Assembly (NCBI GenBank): GCA_008015155.1
Contig: SSFA01000025.1
Span: forward strand, 1 to 60,157
Direction: 5' to 3'
DNA from: Thiothrix sp.
Lineage (GTDB): Bacteria > Pseudomonadota > Gammaproteobacteria > Thiotrichales > Thiotrichaceae
DNA: 60,157 nucleotides
The notes under the pieces were generated by a model, which worked only from the letters and a program-made list of their open reading frames with translations, searched no databases and was not told the DNA's origin. Position numbers and translations under genes: made by a program. Positions 18,045 through 27,844 of this stretch are shown here, one piece after another; position 1 is the stretch's first letter; each line of letters begins with the position of its first letter.

Positions 18045-18298
18045 GTAAATTCCCCGATCTTTTCCATCATGCTGAGTTCAAGGGTCTAAGGGTAGAATCT
18101 GTCTATAGAAAAAACAAGCTCATGATTAATTCAGGTTGCGCAATATGCGCAGCTATAAATAAATATTCCCTGAATTCTTGAACTAAAAAATCGATCAAAA
18201 GGCGTTGTATATCTACCACTGCAAAAATACAACAGTGAATTTAGAAAAACTTATGGTATTTTCGCCCGAAAGCAACAACTTACAGAGGGATAAATAAT

Positions 18299-18703
18299 AT
18301 GAAGAAAGTTCTCGTATCAGTGTTGGGGTCAATGCTTATTTTAATGAGCACGACCAATGAAGCCGCGACTCGGCATTCAGTGAATGCCAATAAACCTGCT
18401 GCTGTGAGCGAGGGTTATGTAGGGTTGGCTTCCTTTTATGCTAAAAAATTTCACGGTCGCTTTACTGCTAGTGGTCAGCGCTATACCAATGAAGGCTTCA
18501 CAGCTGCACATAGTTTGCTACCGTTTGGAACTAAGCTCAAGGTGACAAATTTACGTAATAAACGCAGCGTTGTCGTGACGGTTAATGATCGAGGGGCATT
18601 TCATGCTTACGGACGGATTATTGATTTATCGCGTGCTGCAGCTAAAGAACTCGGTATGATTAACCGCGGTACCGCTAAAGTAAAACTAGAAGTGCTAAAC
18701 TAA
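18299..18703 (+). CDS. RlpA-like double-psi beta-barrel protein
   Basis: This 134-residue exported protein has an N-terminal signal peptide (about residues 1-23) followed directly by a DPBB domain of the RlpA family. Visible family motifs are GLASFYAKKFHGRFTASGQR, TAAHSLLPFGT, VNDRGAF and GRIIDLSRAAAKELG. RlpA proteins are septal lytic transglycosylases acting on denuded glycan. This copy is short and lacks both a lipobox and a SPOR domain, so septal targeting is not evident. An AGAGGGA box precedes the ATG. Confidence 0.88.
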   Translation: MKKVLVSVLGSMLILMSTTNEAATRHSVNANKPAAVSEGYVGLASFYAKKFHGRFTASGQRYTNEGFTAAHSLLPFGTKLKVTNLRNKRSVVVTVNDRGAFHAYGRIIDLSRAAAKELGMINRGTAKVKLEVLN

Positions 18704-18735
18704 GCGTTTTAATTGATAGCAGATTCTAAGGTTTC

Positions 18736-19560
18736 ATGAAATTTACTTTAGTACCAGTCGTAAGCCTAAGCTTAGGTCTGTGGATGGGAACCGCCCAAGC
18801 CCTTGATTGTGAAGCGGTACGAGCACGTTTTCAGTGTGATGCACAGACTAAGTATCCCCTGCATTTAAGCTTCGACGATGGCCCTGCTTTACAAACAACT
18901 GATGTACTTAAGGTTTTAAAGCAAGAAAAAATTCCCGCTACTTTTTTTGTTATTGCTAACAAAGTCGATTGCCCCAGTCTTGCCAAACAATGCCAAACCG
19001 AACACGCTAATGATCCCAAAGCTTGCCTACAACCGATGCGGGAGTGTGAGCAGCGTAAACAGATTTTGCAACAAGCTAAGCGTGAAGGGCATGTGATTGG
19101 GTCACATTCTTATGAGCATTTACATTATTCAGAAGTGGCTCCATCATTAATGCGTGAGCATTTTCGATTGGCGCGGCAAGTCCTTGATCCTTATTTGAAT
19201 ACGACGCCCCCTTTATTTCGTTTGCCTTATGGGGATGGTTGGTTTAATCGCGAACAAAAGCCTCAGGTTTTGCAAGCCCTCAAAGAAAATGGCTTTCAGC
19301 ATATTGCTTGGCAATTTTCAGCTTTTGATTGGGATGAAAAAAACCAGCAAGGTGATAAGATTCTATCCAATGTACTCGAGCAGGTTTGCACACGTAAACA
19401 AGGCGGGGTCGTATTATTTCATGATGGGGTGCATGACCAACTGCATGAGGGTCGGTTGTTTACCACGACACATTTAAAAGAATGGATTCCTTCCTTGCGT
19501 TGTGTAGTGGATTTCAAACCCCTGTCTTTTTTTGAAAAAGGCTATACTCCACGCCGTTAA
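18736..19560 (+). CDS. Exported polysaccharide deacetylase (NodB-homology) family protein
   Basis: This 274-residue protein has a signal peptide (cleavage after AQA near residue 22) and a carbohydrate esterase 4 domain. Motif 1 is LSFDDGPAL (Asp pair ~46-47), motif 2 is IGSHSYEH (two metal histidines), and motif 3 is FRLPYGDGW. A Cys-rich insertion sits between motifs 1 and 2 (several Cys near residues 75-105), probably forming disulfides in the periplasm. The substrate could be peptidoglycan or another envelope glycan. It lies 32 bp after the RlpA-like gene. Confidence 0.88.
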   Translation: MKFTLVPVVSLSLGLWMGTAQALDCEAVRARFQCDAQTKYPLHLSFDDGPALQTTDVLKVLKQEKIPATFFVIANKVDCPSLAKQCQTEHANDPKACLQPMRECEQRKQILQQAKREGHVIGSHSYEHLHYSEVAPSLMREHFRLARQVLDPYLNTTPPLFRLPYGDGWFNREQKPQVLQALKENGFQHIAWQFSAFDWDEKNQQGDKILSNVLEQVCTRKQGGVVLFHDGVHDQLHEGRLFTTTHLKEWIPSLRCVVDFKPLSFFEKGYTPRR

Positions 19561-19582
19561 ATAAATGTAGGTATTAAAACTG

Positions 19583-20626
19583 ATGGACAGGCAACCGCGC
19601 GCTGTGGCTCTGATTTCAGGTGGGCTAGACTCAATGCTCGCCGCGAAAGCAGTGATGGAACAGGGTGTGCATGTAGAAGGTATCAATTTTTTCACTGGTT
19701 TTTGTGTTGAGGGTCATACTCATGCGATTCGTAAGCAAGAGCGGGATAAACCCAAACGCAATAATTCCTTATGGGTAGCAGAGCAACTTGGGATCAAACT
19801 GCATATTATTGATATCGTCGAAGAATATAAAGAGGTAGTACTTAATCCCAAACATGGTTATGGTTCTAATCTAAATCCTTGTTTAGATTGTAAAATCTTC
19901 ATGGTAAAGAAGGCTAAGGAATGGCTACTTCAGCATGGTTTTGATTTCATTGTTACTGGCGAAGTGGTAGGACAACGCCCGATGTCGCAGCGTGCTTTTA
20001 CCATGCCCATAGTCGCAGCTGAATCGGGGGCAGAAGACTTATTGCTACGGCCTTTATCTGCGCAAAACTTGCCAGCTAGCCGAGCCGAGCGCGAAGGTTG
20101 GGTTAAGCGTGAACAGTTATTTAAATTCAGTGGCCGCAGCCGTAAGCCACAAATCGCTCTAGCCAATCAATGGGGTATCCATGAGTTTGCTCAACCTGCA
20201 GGTGGTTGTTGCTTTTTAACCGATGCGAACTACTCTGATAAATTGCGTGATCTATGGGCGCATCGGCCCAGTCGTAATTATGAGCTAGACGATATTATGT
20301 TATTGAAAATTGGTCGGCATCTACGTCCACGTGCACATTTCAAAATGATCCTGTCACGTGAGGAAGGTGAGACCAATTTCTTAGAAGGCTATAAGAATGA
20401 GTTTATCTGGATTAAAACCGCTAGTTGCTCAGGGCCACTTACCTTGTTAGATGGTGATGATCTAACTGAGGATGATATTCAGCTAGCTGCTCAGCTAGCA
20501 GCACGCTATAGCAAAGGTAAAGACGCACCAACAGTCGTATGCAAAGTCGGGCATTCACGTGATGAATTTCGTGAGATTAGCGTGCAACCTTTTCGTGAGT
20601 CTATTCCTTCAGAGTGGTTACTTTAA
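19583..20626 (+). CDS. PP-loop ATP-pyrophosphatase, ThiI/MnmA-like putative tRNA sulfurtransferase
   Basis: This is a 347-residue cytoplasmic protein. The N-terminal PP-loop SGGLDSMLAAK (about residues 11-21) activates substrates with ATP, as in ThiI and MnmA. Cysteine pairs CLDCK near residue 105 and GGCC ~210 could carry sulfur or a cluster. The C-terminal ~130 residues (from the LLKIGRHLRPRAHF segment) resemble an RNA-binding appendage of the NFACT-R type; this is from memory and tentative. The protein is not canonical MnmA, as it lacks the rest of that fold. It probably acts in tRNA thiolation. Confidence 0.65.
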   Translation: MDRQPRAVALISGGLDSMLAAKAVMEQGVHVEGINFFTGFCVEGHTHAIRKQERDKPKRNNSLWVAEQLGIKLHIIDIVEEYKEVVLNPKHGYGSNLNPCLDCKIFMVKKAKEWLLQHGFDFIVTGEVVGQRPMSQRAFTMPIVAAESGAEDLLLRPLSAQNLPASRAEREGWVKREQLFKFSGRSRKPQIALANQWGIHEFAQPAGGCCFLTDANYSDKLRDLWAHRPSRNYELDDIMLLKIGRHLRPRAHFKMILSREEGETNFLEGYKNEFIWIKTASCSGPLTLLDGDDLTEDDIQLAAQLAARYSKGKDAPTVVCKVGHSRDEFREISVQPFRESIPSEWLL

Positions 20627-20632
20627 GCCTAA

Positions 20633-20654
20633 CTGCCAGCTACTCAGCTGGCAG
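20633..20654. terminator. Hairpin terminator between convergent genes
   Basis: CTGCCAGCT (20633-20641), loop ACTC, AGCTGGCAG (20646-20654): a 9-bp perfect stem. It is nested inside an outer GCCTAAC/GTTAGGC pairing (20627-20671). It lies between the PP-loop gene and the opposite-strand DUF2892 gene. Confidence 0.55.
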
Positions 20655-20675
20655 TCTTGCCTTGGTTAGGCAGAA

Positions 20676-20879
20676 TTATTTAAACGCGCAACCTGCTTGA
20701 ATCCCCAGTTTTTTGAAAATCAAAGCAGCAGGGCAGAATCCGGTAAAAGCAGATTGCAATAGATTGACGCCCACAAAACCGGTGAGCCATAGCCAATTTA
20801 TATTGTGATAAACAGCTAATAAGACGCTTAGCAGTACCATTACCCCAGCCATAGCCAATATCATTCTATCAAGAGTCAT
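20676..20879 (-). CDS. DUF2892 small inner-membrane protein
   Basis: This 67-residue protein has two hydrophobic segments and the DUF2892 pattern: [15 protein letters not shown], then the [20 protein letters not shown] motif with its conserved Cys, and a short cationic end. Such proteins often accompany rhodanese or sulfur-handling genes. Here the only sulfur link nearby is the PP-loop enzyme on the other strand. An AAGGAAGG box precedes the ATG. Confidence 0.85.
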   Translation of the reverse strand: MTLDRMILAMAGVMVLLSVLLAVYHNINWLWLTGFVGVNLLQSAFTGFCPAALIFKKLGIQAGCAFK

Positions 20880-21007
20880 CGTTACCTTCCTTATATTTGA
20901 TTTTTATTATATTAGAATATAATGATTTAAAACGCCAGATCAAAACTTAGCTAAGCCAGCAAAGGCTAGCGCTTAACGATCAACTAGCCTGATTAAGCGC
21001 GAGCTTC

Positions 21008-21313
21008 CTAAGAAGGGCGGCAAACACTAAGCTTACGAATTAAATCTTCTACTTCCTGTGGACTGAGCTTATGACCCGGTTTAAGAGCCGGTTCTGGTTT
21101 GATAGTTTTGACGCCAACCGGTCTGGAACTAGGCTTAGCTTGGCTCATCGCTTGTTTAGCTTTATCCGCTTCAGTGCTAGGGGGTGTGGCATTGACCTTT
21201 GCACTTGGAATAGGGGCAGCTACAGGCTCAGTACTTGGGTTTTGTGCACAGCCACTTAAGAAGGCTAGGCTAGTCAGCAAACTTAGCGCCATTAAGGCAG
21301 ACGATTTGGACAT
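21008..21313 (-). CDS. Small predicted lipoprotein of unknown function
   Basis: This 101-residue protein has a type II signal peptide, LTSLAFLSGC, with the lipid-modified Cys near residue 22. A Pro/Ala/Lys-rich linker follows, and a short C-terminal helix (KLSPQEVEDLIRKLSVC) has a Cys close to the end. A GAGGGAG box precedes the ATG. No family was recognised. It is transcribed alone, divergent from fadD. Confidence 0.65.
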   Translation of the reverse strand: MSKSSALMALSLLTSLAFLSGCAQNPSTEPVAAPIPSAKVNATPPSTEADKAKQAMSQAKPSSRPVGVKTIKPEPALKPGHKLSPQEVEDLIRKLSVCRPS

Positions 21314-21513
21314 TGAATGCTCCCTCGCATTAAATGAATTGGGGTGAATGATGATATCACGAGCTGAATTAAGGAGGGTGTGTGCTCATCAAACAATAAT
21401 GAGAATTCGTCCCTTTTTATTGCGCTGTAAATTGTCCTTTGAGTGCATAAAATCTACAATGATCTCGCCTGATTGATGCATAATTTCAATATATAGTAGG
21501 GGAGGAGAGCGAC

Positions 21514-23178
21514 ATGGAAAAAATATGGCAACAGCACTATCCAGAAGGTGTTCCTTTAGAAATTGATACGCATGTCTACAGTTCTTTACAGGATATGTTT
21601 TTGCAAAGTACTAAACGCTTTGCCGATTTGCCCGCTTATGTGAATTTAGGCAAGAGTATCACTTACGCGGAAGCTGAACGTTTGACAGGGTATTTTGCAG
21701 CTTATTTGCGGCATGAAATCGGTCTGAAAAAAGGCGATCGTATCGCGATTATGATGCCCAATTTAATTCAGTATCCCATTGTTTTATTCGCAGCATTTCG
21801 GGCTGGCCTCATTGTGGTGAATACTAATCCTTTATATACCGATAGAGAATTAAAGCATCAGCTCCAAGATTCCGGTGCAACAGCCATTGTTATTTTAGAA
21901 AATTTTGCAACCACTCTACAATCAGTATTAGCTGAAACCCAAGTCAAAACCATTATTACCACACGTATTGGCGATATGCTTGGCCTCAAAGGCCATTTAG
22001 TTAATTTTGTAGTCAAACATGTTAAGAAAATGGTGCCGCCTTTCTCTCTACCGAATGCCGTAAGCTTTAAGGATGCTTTGCGAAAAGGTAGGAATCACCC
22101 TTTTAAAGATGAAAAGATTGAACATGAAGATATAGCCTTTTTGCAATATACAGGCGGTACGACTGGGGTTGCAAAAGGTGCCATGCTTACGCATCGGAAT
22201 ATGCTAGCGAACCTTTTACAAGCAGATGCGTGGACAGCCCGTGATTTGAGTCCGGGGAAAGAAGTCTTTATCACTGCCTTACCGCTTTATCATGTGTTTG
22301 CTCTGACCGCGAATGCTTTATTTGCCTGCAAAGTAGGCGCGAAAAATATCTTAATTACCAATCCTCGAGACTTTCCTGCCTTTGTTAAAGAATTAAAAAG
22401 TGAAAAATTCTCCTTTATCACCGGGGTGAATACTTTATTTAATGCGCTCTTGAATACACCAGGTTTTGAGCAAGTGGACTTTTCAGGTTTAAAAGTTACC
22501 CTAGGCGGTGGGATGGCAGTACAAAAAGCTATAGCCGATAAGTGGCAAAAAGTTACTGGCTGTGTACTGTTGGAAGCTTATGGTTTAACTGAAACTTCAC
22601 CAGCAGCCTGTATCAATCCAGTCGATCTTAAAGCCTACAATGGCATGATTGGTTTGCCTATTTCATCGACTGAGGTCGAAATTCGTGATCTCGAAGGTAA
22701 AAGCTTAGGAATTGGTGAAGTTGGCGAGCTGTGGATTCGTGGCCCCCAAGTTATGAAAGGCTACTGGCAACGGCCAGAGGATACCGCTAAAACTATCGAC
22801 GCTAATGGCTGGTTGCGTACAGGCGATATGGGCTTTGTGAACGAAAACGGCTACGTCAAACTGGTGGATCGTCTTAAGGATATGGTCTTGGTGTCTGGTT
22901 TTAATGTCTATCCAAATGAAGTGGAAGATGTGCTAGTCGCGAATCCTAAGGTCTTAGAGGCGGGCGTTATTGGTGTGCCAGACGGTGCAGCGGGTGAGGC
23001 TGTGAAAGCCTTTGTGGTGAAGAAAGATGCTAGTTTAACCGAAGCTGAGTTAATGGGTTGGTGTAAAGATCAATTGACGGGTTATAAGCGCCCAAAATCG
23101 ATCGTGTTTGTCAATGAATTACCGAAAAGCAATGTGGGTAAAATCCTACGGCGAGAATTACGTAATTTGAACACTTAA
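21514..23178 (+). CDS. fadD: Long-chain fatty acid-CoA ligase
   Basis: This 554-residue AMP-binding enzyme activates long-chain fatty acids to acyl-CoA at the inner membrane. Motifs are the P-loop YTGGTTGVAKGAMLTHRN near residue 212, YGLTETSPA ~365, and the hinge and FACS region GWLRTGDMGFVNENGYVKLVDRLKDMV ~430-455, with the late catalytic Lys in PKSNVGKILRR. A GGGGAGGAG box precedes the ATG. The next gene (dctB) starts within about 12 bp, so the two may be co-transcribed although functionally unrelated. Confidence 0.95.
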   Translation: MEKIWQQHYPEGVPLEIDTHVYSSLQDMFLQSTKRFADLPAYVNLGKSITYAEAERLTGYFAAYLRHEIGLKKGDRIAIMMPNLIQYPIVLFAAFRAGLIVVNTNPLYTDRELKHQLQDSGATAIVILENFATTLQSVLAETQVKTIITTRIGDMLGLKGHLVNFVVKHVKKMVPPFSLPNAVSFKDALRKGRNHPFKDEKIEHEDIAFLQYTGGTTGVAKGAMLTHRNMLANLLQADAWTARDLSPGKEVFITALPLYHVFALTANALFACKVGAKNILITNPRDFPAFVKELKSEKFSFITGVNTLFNALLNTPGFEQVDFSGLKVTLGGGMAVQKAIADKWQKVTGCVLLEAYGLTETSPAACINPVDLKAYNGMIGLPISSTEVEIRDLEGKSLGIGEVGELWIRGPQVMKGYWQRPEDTAKTIDANGWLRTGDMGFVNENGYVKLVDRLKDMVLVSGFNVYPNEVEDVLVANPKVLEAGVIGVPDGAAGEAVKAFVVKKDASLTEAELMGWCKDQLTGYKRPKSIVFVNELPKSNVGKILRRELRNLNT

Positions 23179-23190
23179 TTGATCTTGAGG

Positions 23191-24984
23191 ATGTTTAGGT
23201 TTTTTACTAAGCAACGGCAGCTTTCTAAACAAGCTATTTTAGGTTTATTTATACTGTCTGCCGTTTTAGTAATTGCCAGTGTTTATTATTCAGTAAGTTT
23301 CTCCGCTCAAGCCCGTTTACAAGAAAGCTCAAAAAATTATTTAACTCGTCTAACCGGTTCGTTGGAATCTGCTTTGTCTCGGCATAGTTATTTAGCTGTT
23401 TTATTAGCGCAAGAACCCTTTATTCAAAACTATTTACAAAATCAGGCCAACCCAGCTGAAACTGTAAAAATCAATCAATATTTAGAGCGTATCAATGAGA
23501 TAGCGGGTACTTTAGATATTTACTTGATGCGACCTAATGGTGACACCATTGCAGCAAGTAACTGGCGTAAGGAGCAAAGTTTTATTGGGAAAAACTTCGC
23601 CTTTCGGCCTTATTTTCAGCAAGCGGTACAGGGTAGCTTAGGCCGCTATTATGCAGTAGGAACTACTTCCAATGAGCGTGGTTATTACTTCGCATTCTTA
23701 GTCAATGATGTAAGGGGGCAGCCGTTAGGGGTGGTGACTGTCAAAGTCAATGTAGCGGATATTGAGTCTTTCTGGAAAGGCGAGCCTATCAATTTTTTGG
23801 TGACCGATTCAGAGGGAATTATTTTTCTAGCCAGTCAACAGCAATGGTTATTTCAAACCATCAAGCCCCTTACTGAATTACGCCGCCAAGCCATCCGTGA
23901 TGTAAAGCGCTATTTAGCAGAGCCTTTAAAGCCGCTGGATGATTTTCGTCTATTGCCACAGACTAAGCCTTATCAACGCGCTCGTTTGCAGGGTAAAGAT
24001 TATTTATTAGCTGAGCGTACGATGAAGGAGGCCGGTTGGGAAGTTTATGTCTTATTAGATTGGCAAGAGGTTACGCGTCCTGCAGCGATGGCTCTGACTT
24101 TAGCCAGTATCCTTTGGTTGCTAACCAGCCTATTGGTCTACTTATTATGGAAAAATCAGTCACAGCGCCAGCGCTATAAACAAGCGGCACTAGCAGCCTT
24201 AGAATCGAAGGTTGATGAGCGTACTCGAGAACTACGCTTAGCTCAAGAAAGTCTAGTGCAAGCGACGAAGATGGCCGCACTGGGGCAATTATCTGCAGCA
24301 ATTAACCACGAGTTGAATAATCCGTTAGGGGCTATTCGTGCTTATGCAGATAATGCCAGTCAATTTTTGGAGCGTGGCCACCCAGAAATTGCCAAAACCA
24401 ATTTGCAAGAAATTTCGGCGCTCACCGAACGGATGGCAACTATTACCCGCCAATTAAAGATTTTCTCTCGTAAGAGTAGTGGTAATATCAGTGACTGCCC
24501 TCTGCAACTAGCCTTAGATTCTGCTTCTTTAATTGTGCGTCCTAAGCTTGCTCAGACTAGCGTAATCCTGCACGATCAGCGTGCTGAGGGGCTGGACTGG
24601 GTTAAAGCCGACTTGGTATGGCTGGAGCAAATATTAGTGAATTTGCTGAGTAATGCGATTGATGCAGCGACAGAGCAAGCGAATGGACAAGTGTGGTTAA
24701 GCACTCAGCGGGTAGCGGATAGAGTCAGTATCCAAGTGCGGGATAATGGTGCAGGTATTCAAGAGCAGGATAAGCCACATTTATTTGAACCTTTCTTTAC
24801 GACGAAAGCCTTAGGCAAAGGTCTGGGCTTAGGTTTATCTATTTCCTATCGCTTAGCCAAAGACATGCAAGGTGAGCTATTAGCTGAAAATGCGCCAGAG
24901 GGAGGTGCGATATTTAGCCTATTGTTACCTTGCGTAGAAACTTCATTGGAGACTAAAGATGACCAAACTACTGCTGGTGGATGA
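23191..24984 (+). CDS. dctB: DctB-type C4-dicarboxylate sensor histidine kinase
   Basis: This ~597-residue membrane kinase has a first transmembrane segment near residues 15-35, a periplasmic Cache (dCache-like) sensor domain to about 280, a second TM ~290-310, and a short coiled coil. The HisKA H-box is SAAINHELNNPLGAIR. The HATPase domain follows, with the N box (LLSNAIDAA), G1 (DNGAGI) and G2 (GKGLGLGLSIS). The start is uncertain: this ATG has GAGG immediately before it, while a TTG at 23179 directly follows the fadD stop. dctD overlaps its end. It probably senses C4-dicarboxylates for dctPQM. Confidence 0.9.
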   Translation: MFRFFTKQRQLSKQAILGLFILSAVLVIASVYYSVSFSAQARLQESSKNYLTRLTGSLESALSRHSYLAVLLAQEPFIQNYLQNQANPAETVKINQYLERINEIAGTLDIYLMRPNGDTIAASNWRKEQSFIGKNFAFRPYFQQAVQGSLGRYYAVGTTSNERGYYFAFLVNDVRGQPLGVVTVKVNVADIESFWKGEPINFLVTDSEGIIFLASQQQWLFQTIKPLTELRRQAIRDVKRYLAEPLKPLDDFRLLPQTKPYQRARLQGKDYLLAERTMKEAGWEVYVLLDWQEVTRPAAMALTLASILWLLTSLLVYLLWKNQSQRQRYKQAALAALESKVDERTRELRLAQESLVQATKMAALGQLSAAINHELNNPLGAIRAYADNASQFLERGHPEIAKTNLQEISALTERMATITRQLKIFSRKSSGNISDCPLQLALDSASLIVRPKLAQTSVILHDQRAEGLDWVKADLVWLEQILVNLLSNAIDAATEQANGQVWLSTQRVADRVSIQVRDNGAGIQEQDKPHLFEPFFTTKALGKGLGLGLSISYRLAKDMQGELLAENAPEGGAIFSLLLPCVETSLETKDDQTTAGG

Positions 24985-26311
24985 TGAGAAAATCATTCGA
25001 GATTCAGTAGGGCAGTCATTAATGCTGGCAGGGTTTGACGTCGAGACCTTTGCGAGTGCCGCTGAAGTATTGCCCCAATTAAAAGCTGATTTTGATGGCT
25101 TACTGATTAGTGACATCCGTATGCCTGAGATGGATGGCTTAGAGTTAATGGAGCGAGTGCATAGGCTAGACGCTGATTTTCCAGTTATTCTCATCAGTGG
25201 ACATGCAGACATCGCTTTAGCGGTCAATGCGATTCGTGAGGGCGCTTATGATTTACTTGAAAAACCCTTTGCTACCAGCGAACTGATTGAAAGTGTTAAA
25301 CGTGCTTTGGAAAAGCGCCGCTTAACTTTAGAAAATCGTGCTTTAAAAGCAGAATTAGCGCAGCAGCAAACGCTGATAGGTCCACGAATTATCGGGCAGG
25401 CGCCCAGTATTATTACCTTACGCAAAATGATTGCCCGGATTGCGAATGTCGATGCGGATGTTTTAGTCTGGGGCGAAACAGGAACAGGTAAAGAATTAGT
25501 CGCCCGCTCCTTGCACGAACAAAGTAAGCGCCGCAATCATAATTATGTAGCCATCAATTGTGGCGCCATTCCCGCCAATTTAATCGACAGCGAATTATTT
25601 GGGCATGAAGCAGGAGCTTTCACGGGCGCGAAGGGCTTACGTATCGGTAAGTTTGAACATGCGAATGGGGGCACGCTGTTTTTAGATGAAATCGAAAGTA
25701 TGCCCATGACCACCCAAATGCCACTGTTGCGTGTCTTACAAGAGCGGCAGATTGAGCGTCTAGGTTCGAATCAATTATTACCTCTCGATATTCGCGTGGT
25801 AGCAGCGACTAAAATCGATTTAAAGGAAGCGGCTGAGCGTGCAGAGTTTCGCCGTGATTTATATTACCGCTTAAATGTCGTCACCTTAGAAGTACCCCCA
25901 CTGCGTGCACGGCGTGAAGATATTCCTATGCTCTTTCAGCATTTTATGTTGATTGCTGCTGCGCGTTCTGAACTCGAAGTTCCGCCTTTAAATAGCCAAG
26001 CCTTGCATGTGTTACTCGGGCATGACTGGCCGGGGAATATTCGCGAGTTGCGTAATATTGCTGAGCGCTATGTACTGTTAGGGGACGCTTATAGTTATGA
26101 TCTCGCCGCTTTGATGAATGCGAGTGCAGTACCGGATGGCCTATCACTGGCTGAGCAAGTGGCTTGTTATGAAAAAACGTTGATTGAACAAACCTTAAAT
26201 CGTTATAACGGCAATCTTAAATTAGTGATGGAAGCCTTAGATATTCCGCGCAAAACACTGGCGGATAAGATGAAAAAATATGGGTTGGAGCGGGGGCAGT
26301 TTTTGGAGTGA
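24959..26311 (+). CDS. dctD: DctD-type sigma-54-dependent response regulator
   Basis: This 450-residue activator has a receiver domain (DDE near residue 9, phosphoacceptor Asp in ISDIRMPEMDG ~53, Lys in LEKPF ~104). The AAA+ domain has Walker A GETGTGKE, an intact GAFTGA loop and the FLDEIESMP Walker B. A Fis-type helix-turn-helix follows (NLKLVMEALDIPRKTLADKM). Intact GAFTGA means contact with sigma-54 RNA polymerase. It overlaps dctB by 26 bp. The likely target is the -24/-12 promoter before dctP at 33813-33829. Confidence 0.92.
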   Translation: MTKLLLVDDEKIIRDSVGQSLMLAGFDVETFASAAEVLPQLKADFDGLLISDIRMPEMDGLELMERVHRLDADFPVILISGHADIALAVNAIREGAYDLLEKPFATSELIESVKRALEKRRLTLENRALKAELAQQQTLIGPRIIGQAPSIITLRKMIARIANVDADVLVWGETGTGKELVARSLHEQSKRRNHNYVAINCGAIPANLIDSELFGHEAGAFTGAKGLRIGKFEHANGGTLFLDEIESMPMTTQMPLLRVLQERQIERLGSNQLLPLDIRVVAATKIDLKEAAERAEFRRDLYYRLNVVTLEVPPLRARREDIPMLFQHFMLIAAARSELEVPPLNSQALHVLLGHDWPGNIRELRNIAERYVLLGDAYSYDLAALMNASAVPDGLSLAEQVACYEKTLIEQTLNRYNGNLKLVMEALDIPRKTLADKMKKYGLERGQFLE

Positions 26312-26335
26312 TTGCCCCCCCTGCTATGATTTGAG

Positions 26336-26524
26336 CTAGTTTTTATCTTTGGCTTTTTGTACTAAACCGACAATAGCTAACACAAAACTGACGGTGGAAA
26401 CAATGAAAGCCAAGGTTTTTAGGGTTTGAGCTGAGCCATCTGTACCAGTTAAGTAGTCAGGCAAGTAATAGGTAATAATTGAAAGAATCAATAAGGCGCC
26501 AATTACAAAGGTATTTTTCAACAT
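26336..26524 (-). CDS. Small two-TM membrane protein, unknown function
   Basis: This 62-residue protein has two hydrophobic helices (about residues 5-20 and 38-56) joined by a short polar loop, and a Lys-rich C-terminus. It begins 3 bp after the rimO stop on the same strand and may be translated by coupling. No family is recognised. Confidence 0.6.
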   Translation of the reverse strand: MLKNTFVIGALLILSIITYYLPDYLTGTDGSAQTLKTLAFIVSTVSFVLAIVGLVQKAKDKN

Positions 26525-26527
26525 AAG

Positions 26528-27844
26528 CTAAACCCGCTCCCCCCAAAGATCATGCTCATCGGCGTGTGTAATCATCACATTCACAAACTCACCCACTGGC
26601 AATTCCACACCTTCAATAATCACCTGCCCATCAATCTCTGGAGCATCCCGATAAGTCCGGCCAACACTTACCTCATCACCGGCTTCATCAATCAGCACTT
26701 GCATGGTTTTACCCATCAAACTGCTGAGTTTATTCGCACTAATCTCAGCTTGCAGCTCCATAAAGCGTTCTAAGCGTTCTTCTTTGATTTCCTCAGGTAC
26801 AGGATTCGCCAATTCATTCGCGGGCGCACCTTCTACCGGTGAATACGCAAAAGCACCCACACGGTCTAATTGCGCTTCTTCTAAGAAATCCAGCAAGGTT
26901 TCAAAGTCTTCTTCCGTCTCGCCCGGGAAACCAACAATGAAAGTACTACGCACGGCAATATCGGGGCATTGATCACGCCACTTGTTTAAGCGCTCTAACA
27001 CTTTCTCGGCATGAGCTGGGCGGCGCATATCTTTTAAAATACGTGGGCTGGCGTGTTGGAAGGGAATATCTAAATAAGGCAGGATTTTGCCTTCGGCCAT
27101 TAACGGCAACAGATTATCCACGTGCGGATAAGGGTAGACATAATGCAAACGTGTCCAAACGCCCAATTCGCCCAAGGCTTCGGCTAATTGTTGGCTATGG
27201 GTTTTAATCGGGCGACCTTTCCAGAAGCCAGTGCGGTATTTGGTATCAATCCCATAAGCACTAGTGTCTTGGGAAATCACTAGTAATTCTTTCACACCGG
27301 CATTCACTAAATTTTCCGCTTCCTGCATCACATCGCCAATCGGGCGCGAGACTAAATCACCGCGCAAATGCGGAATAATGCAGAAGGAACAACGATGATT
27401 GCAGCCTTCAGAAATCTTTAAATAAGCATAATGGCGCGGCGTCAGGCGAATACCTTGGGGCGGCACTAAATCAGTATAGGGATCATGTAGTGGGGGCAAG
27501 TGCTCATGCACCGAATTCATCACCGCTTCATAAGCATGTGCGCCGGTGACCGCGAGTACATTCGGATAAGCGCTCAGTACTTTTTCCGAGTCCGCGCCTA
27601 AACAGCCAGTGACAATCACTTTGCCATTTTCATCCAGCGCTTCGCCAATCGCATCTAAGGATTCTTGAATCGCCGAATCAATAAAGCCGCAGGTGTTCAC
27701 AACCACTAAGTCCGCATCATTGTAAGTTGGACTAATGGCATAACCCTCCGCGCGTAGCTGGGTCAAAATACGCTCGGAATCAACCAAAGCTTTCGGACAA
27801 CCGAGGCTGACAAAACCGACACGGGGGTTAGTGGATTGCTTCAT
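26528..27844 (-). CDS. rimO: Ribosomal protein S12 methylthiotransferase
   Basis: This 438-residue radical-SAM enzyme methylthiolates Asp88 of ribosomal protein S12. The UPF0004 domain is at the N-terminus with [12 protein letters not shown] and later cysteines (NTCGF, TGCLG). The radical SAM CxxxCxxC is CNHRCSFC near residue 145. A TRAM domain follows at the C-terminus (from about 370). Length and the [11 protein letters not shown] signature separate it from MiaB. It is alone in its promoter direction, with the small membrane gene behind it. Confidence 0.97.
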   Translation of the reverse strand: MKQSTNPRVGFVSLGCPKALVDSERILTQLRAEGYAISPTYNDADLVVVNTCGFIDSAIQESLDAIGEALDENGKVIVTGCLGADSEKVLSAYPNVLAVTGAHAYEAVMNSVHEHLPPLHDPYTDLVPPQGIRLTPRHYAYLKISEGCNHRCSFCIIPHLRGDLVSRPIGDVMQEAENLVNAGVKELLVISQDTSAYGIDTKYRTGFWKGRPIKTHSQQLAEALGELGVWTRLHYVYPYPHVDNLLPLMAEGKILPYLDIPFQHASPRILKDMRRPAHAEKVLERLNKWRDQCPDIAVRSTFIVGFPGETEEDFETLLDFLEEAQLDRVGAFAYSPVEGAPANELANPVPEEIKEERLERFMELQAEISANKLSSLMGKTMQVLIDEAGDEVSVGRTYRDAPEIDGQVIIEGVELPVGEFVNVMITHADEHDLWGERV

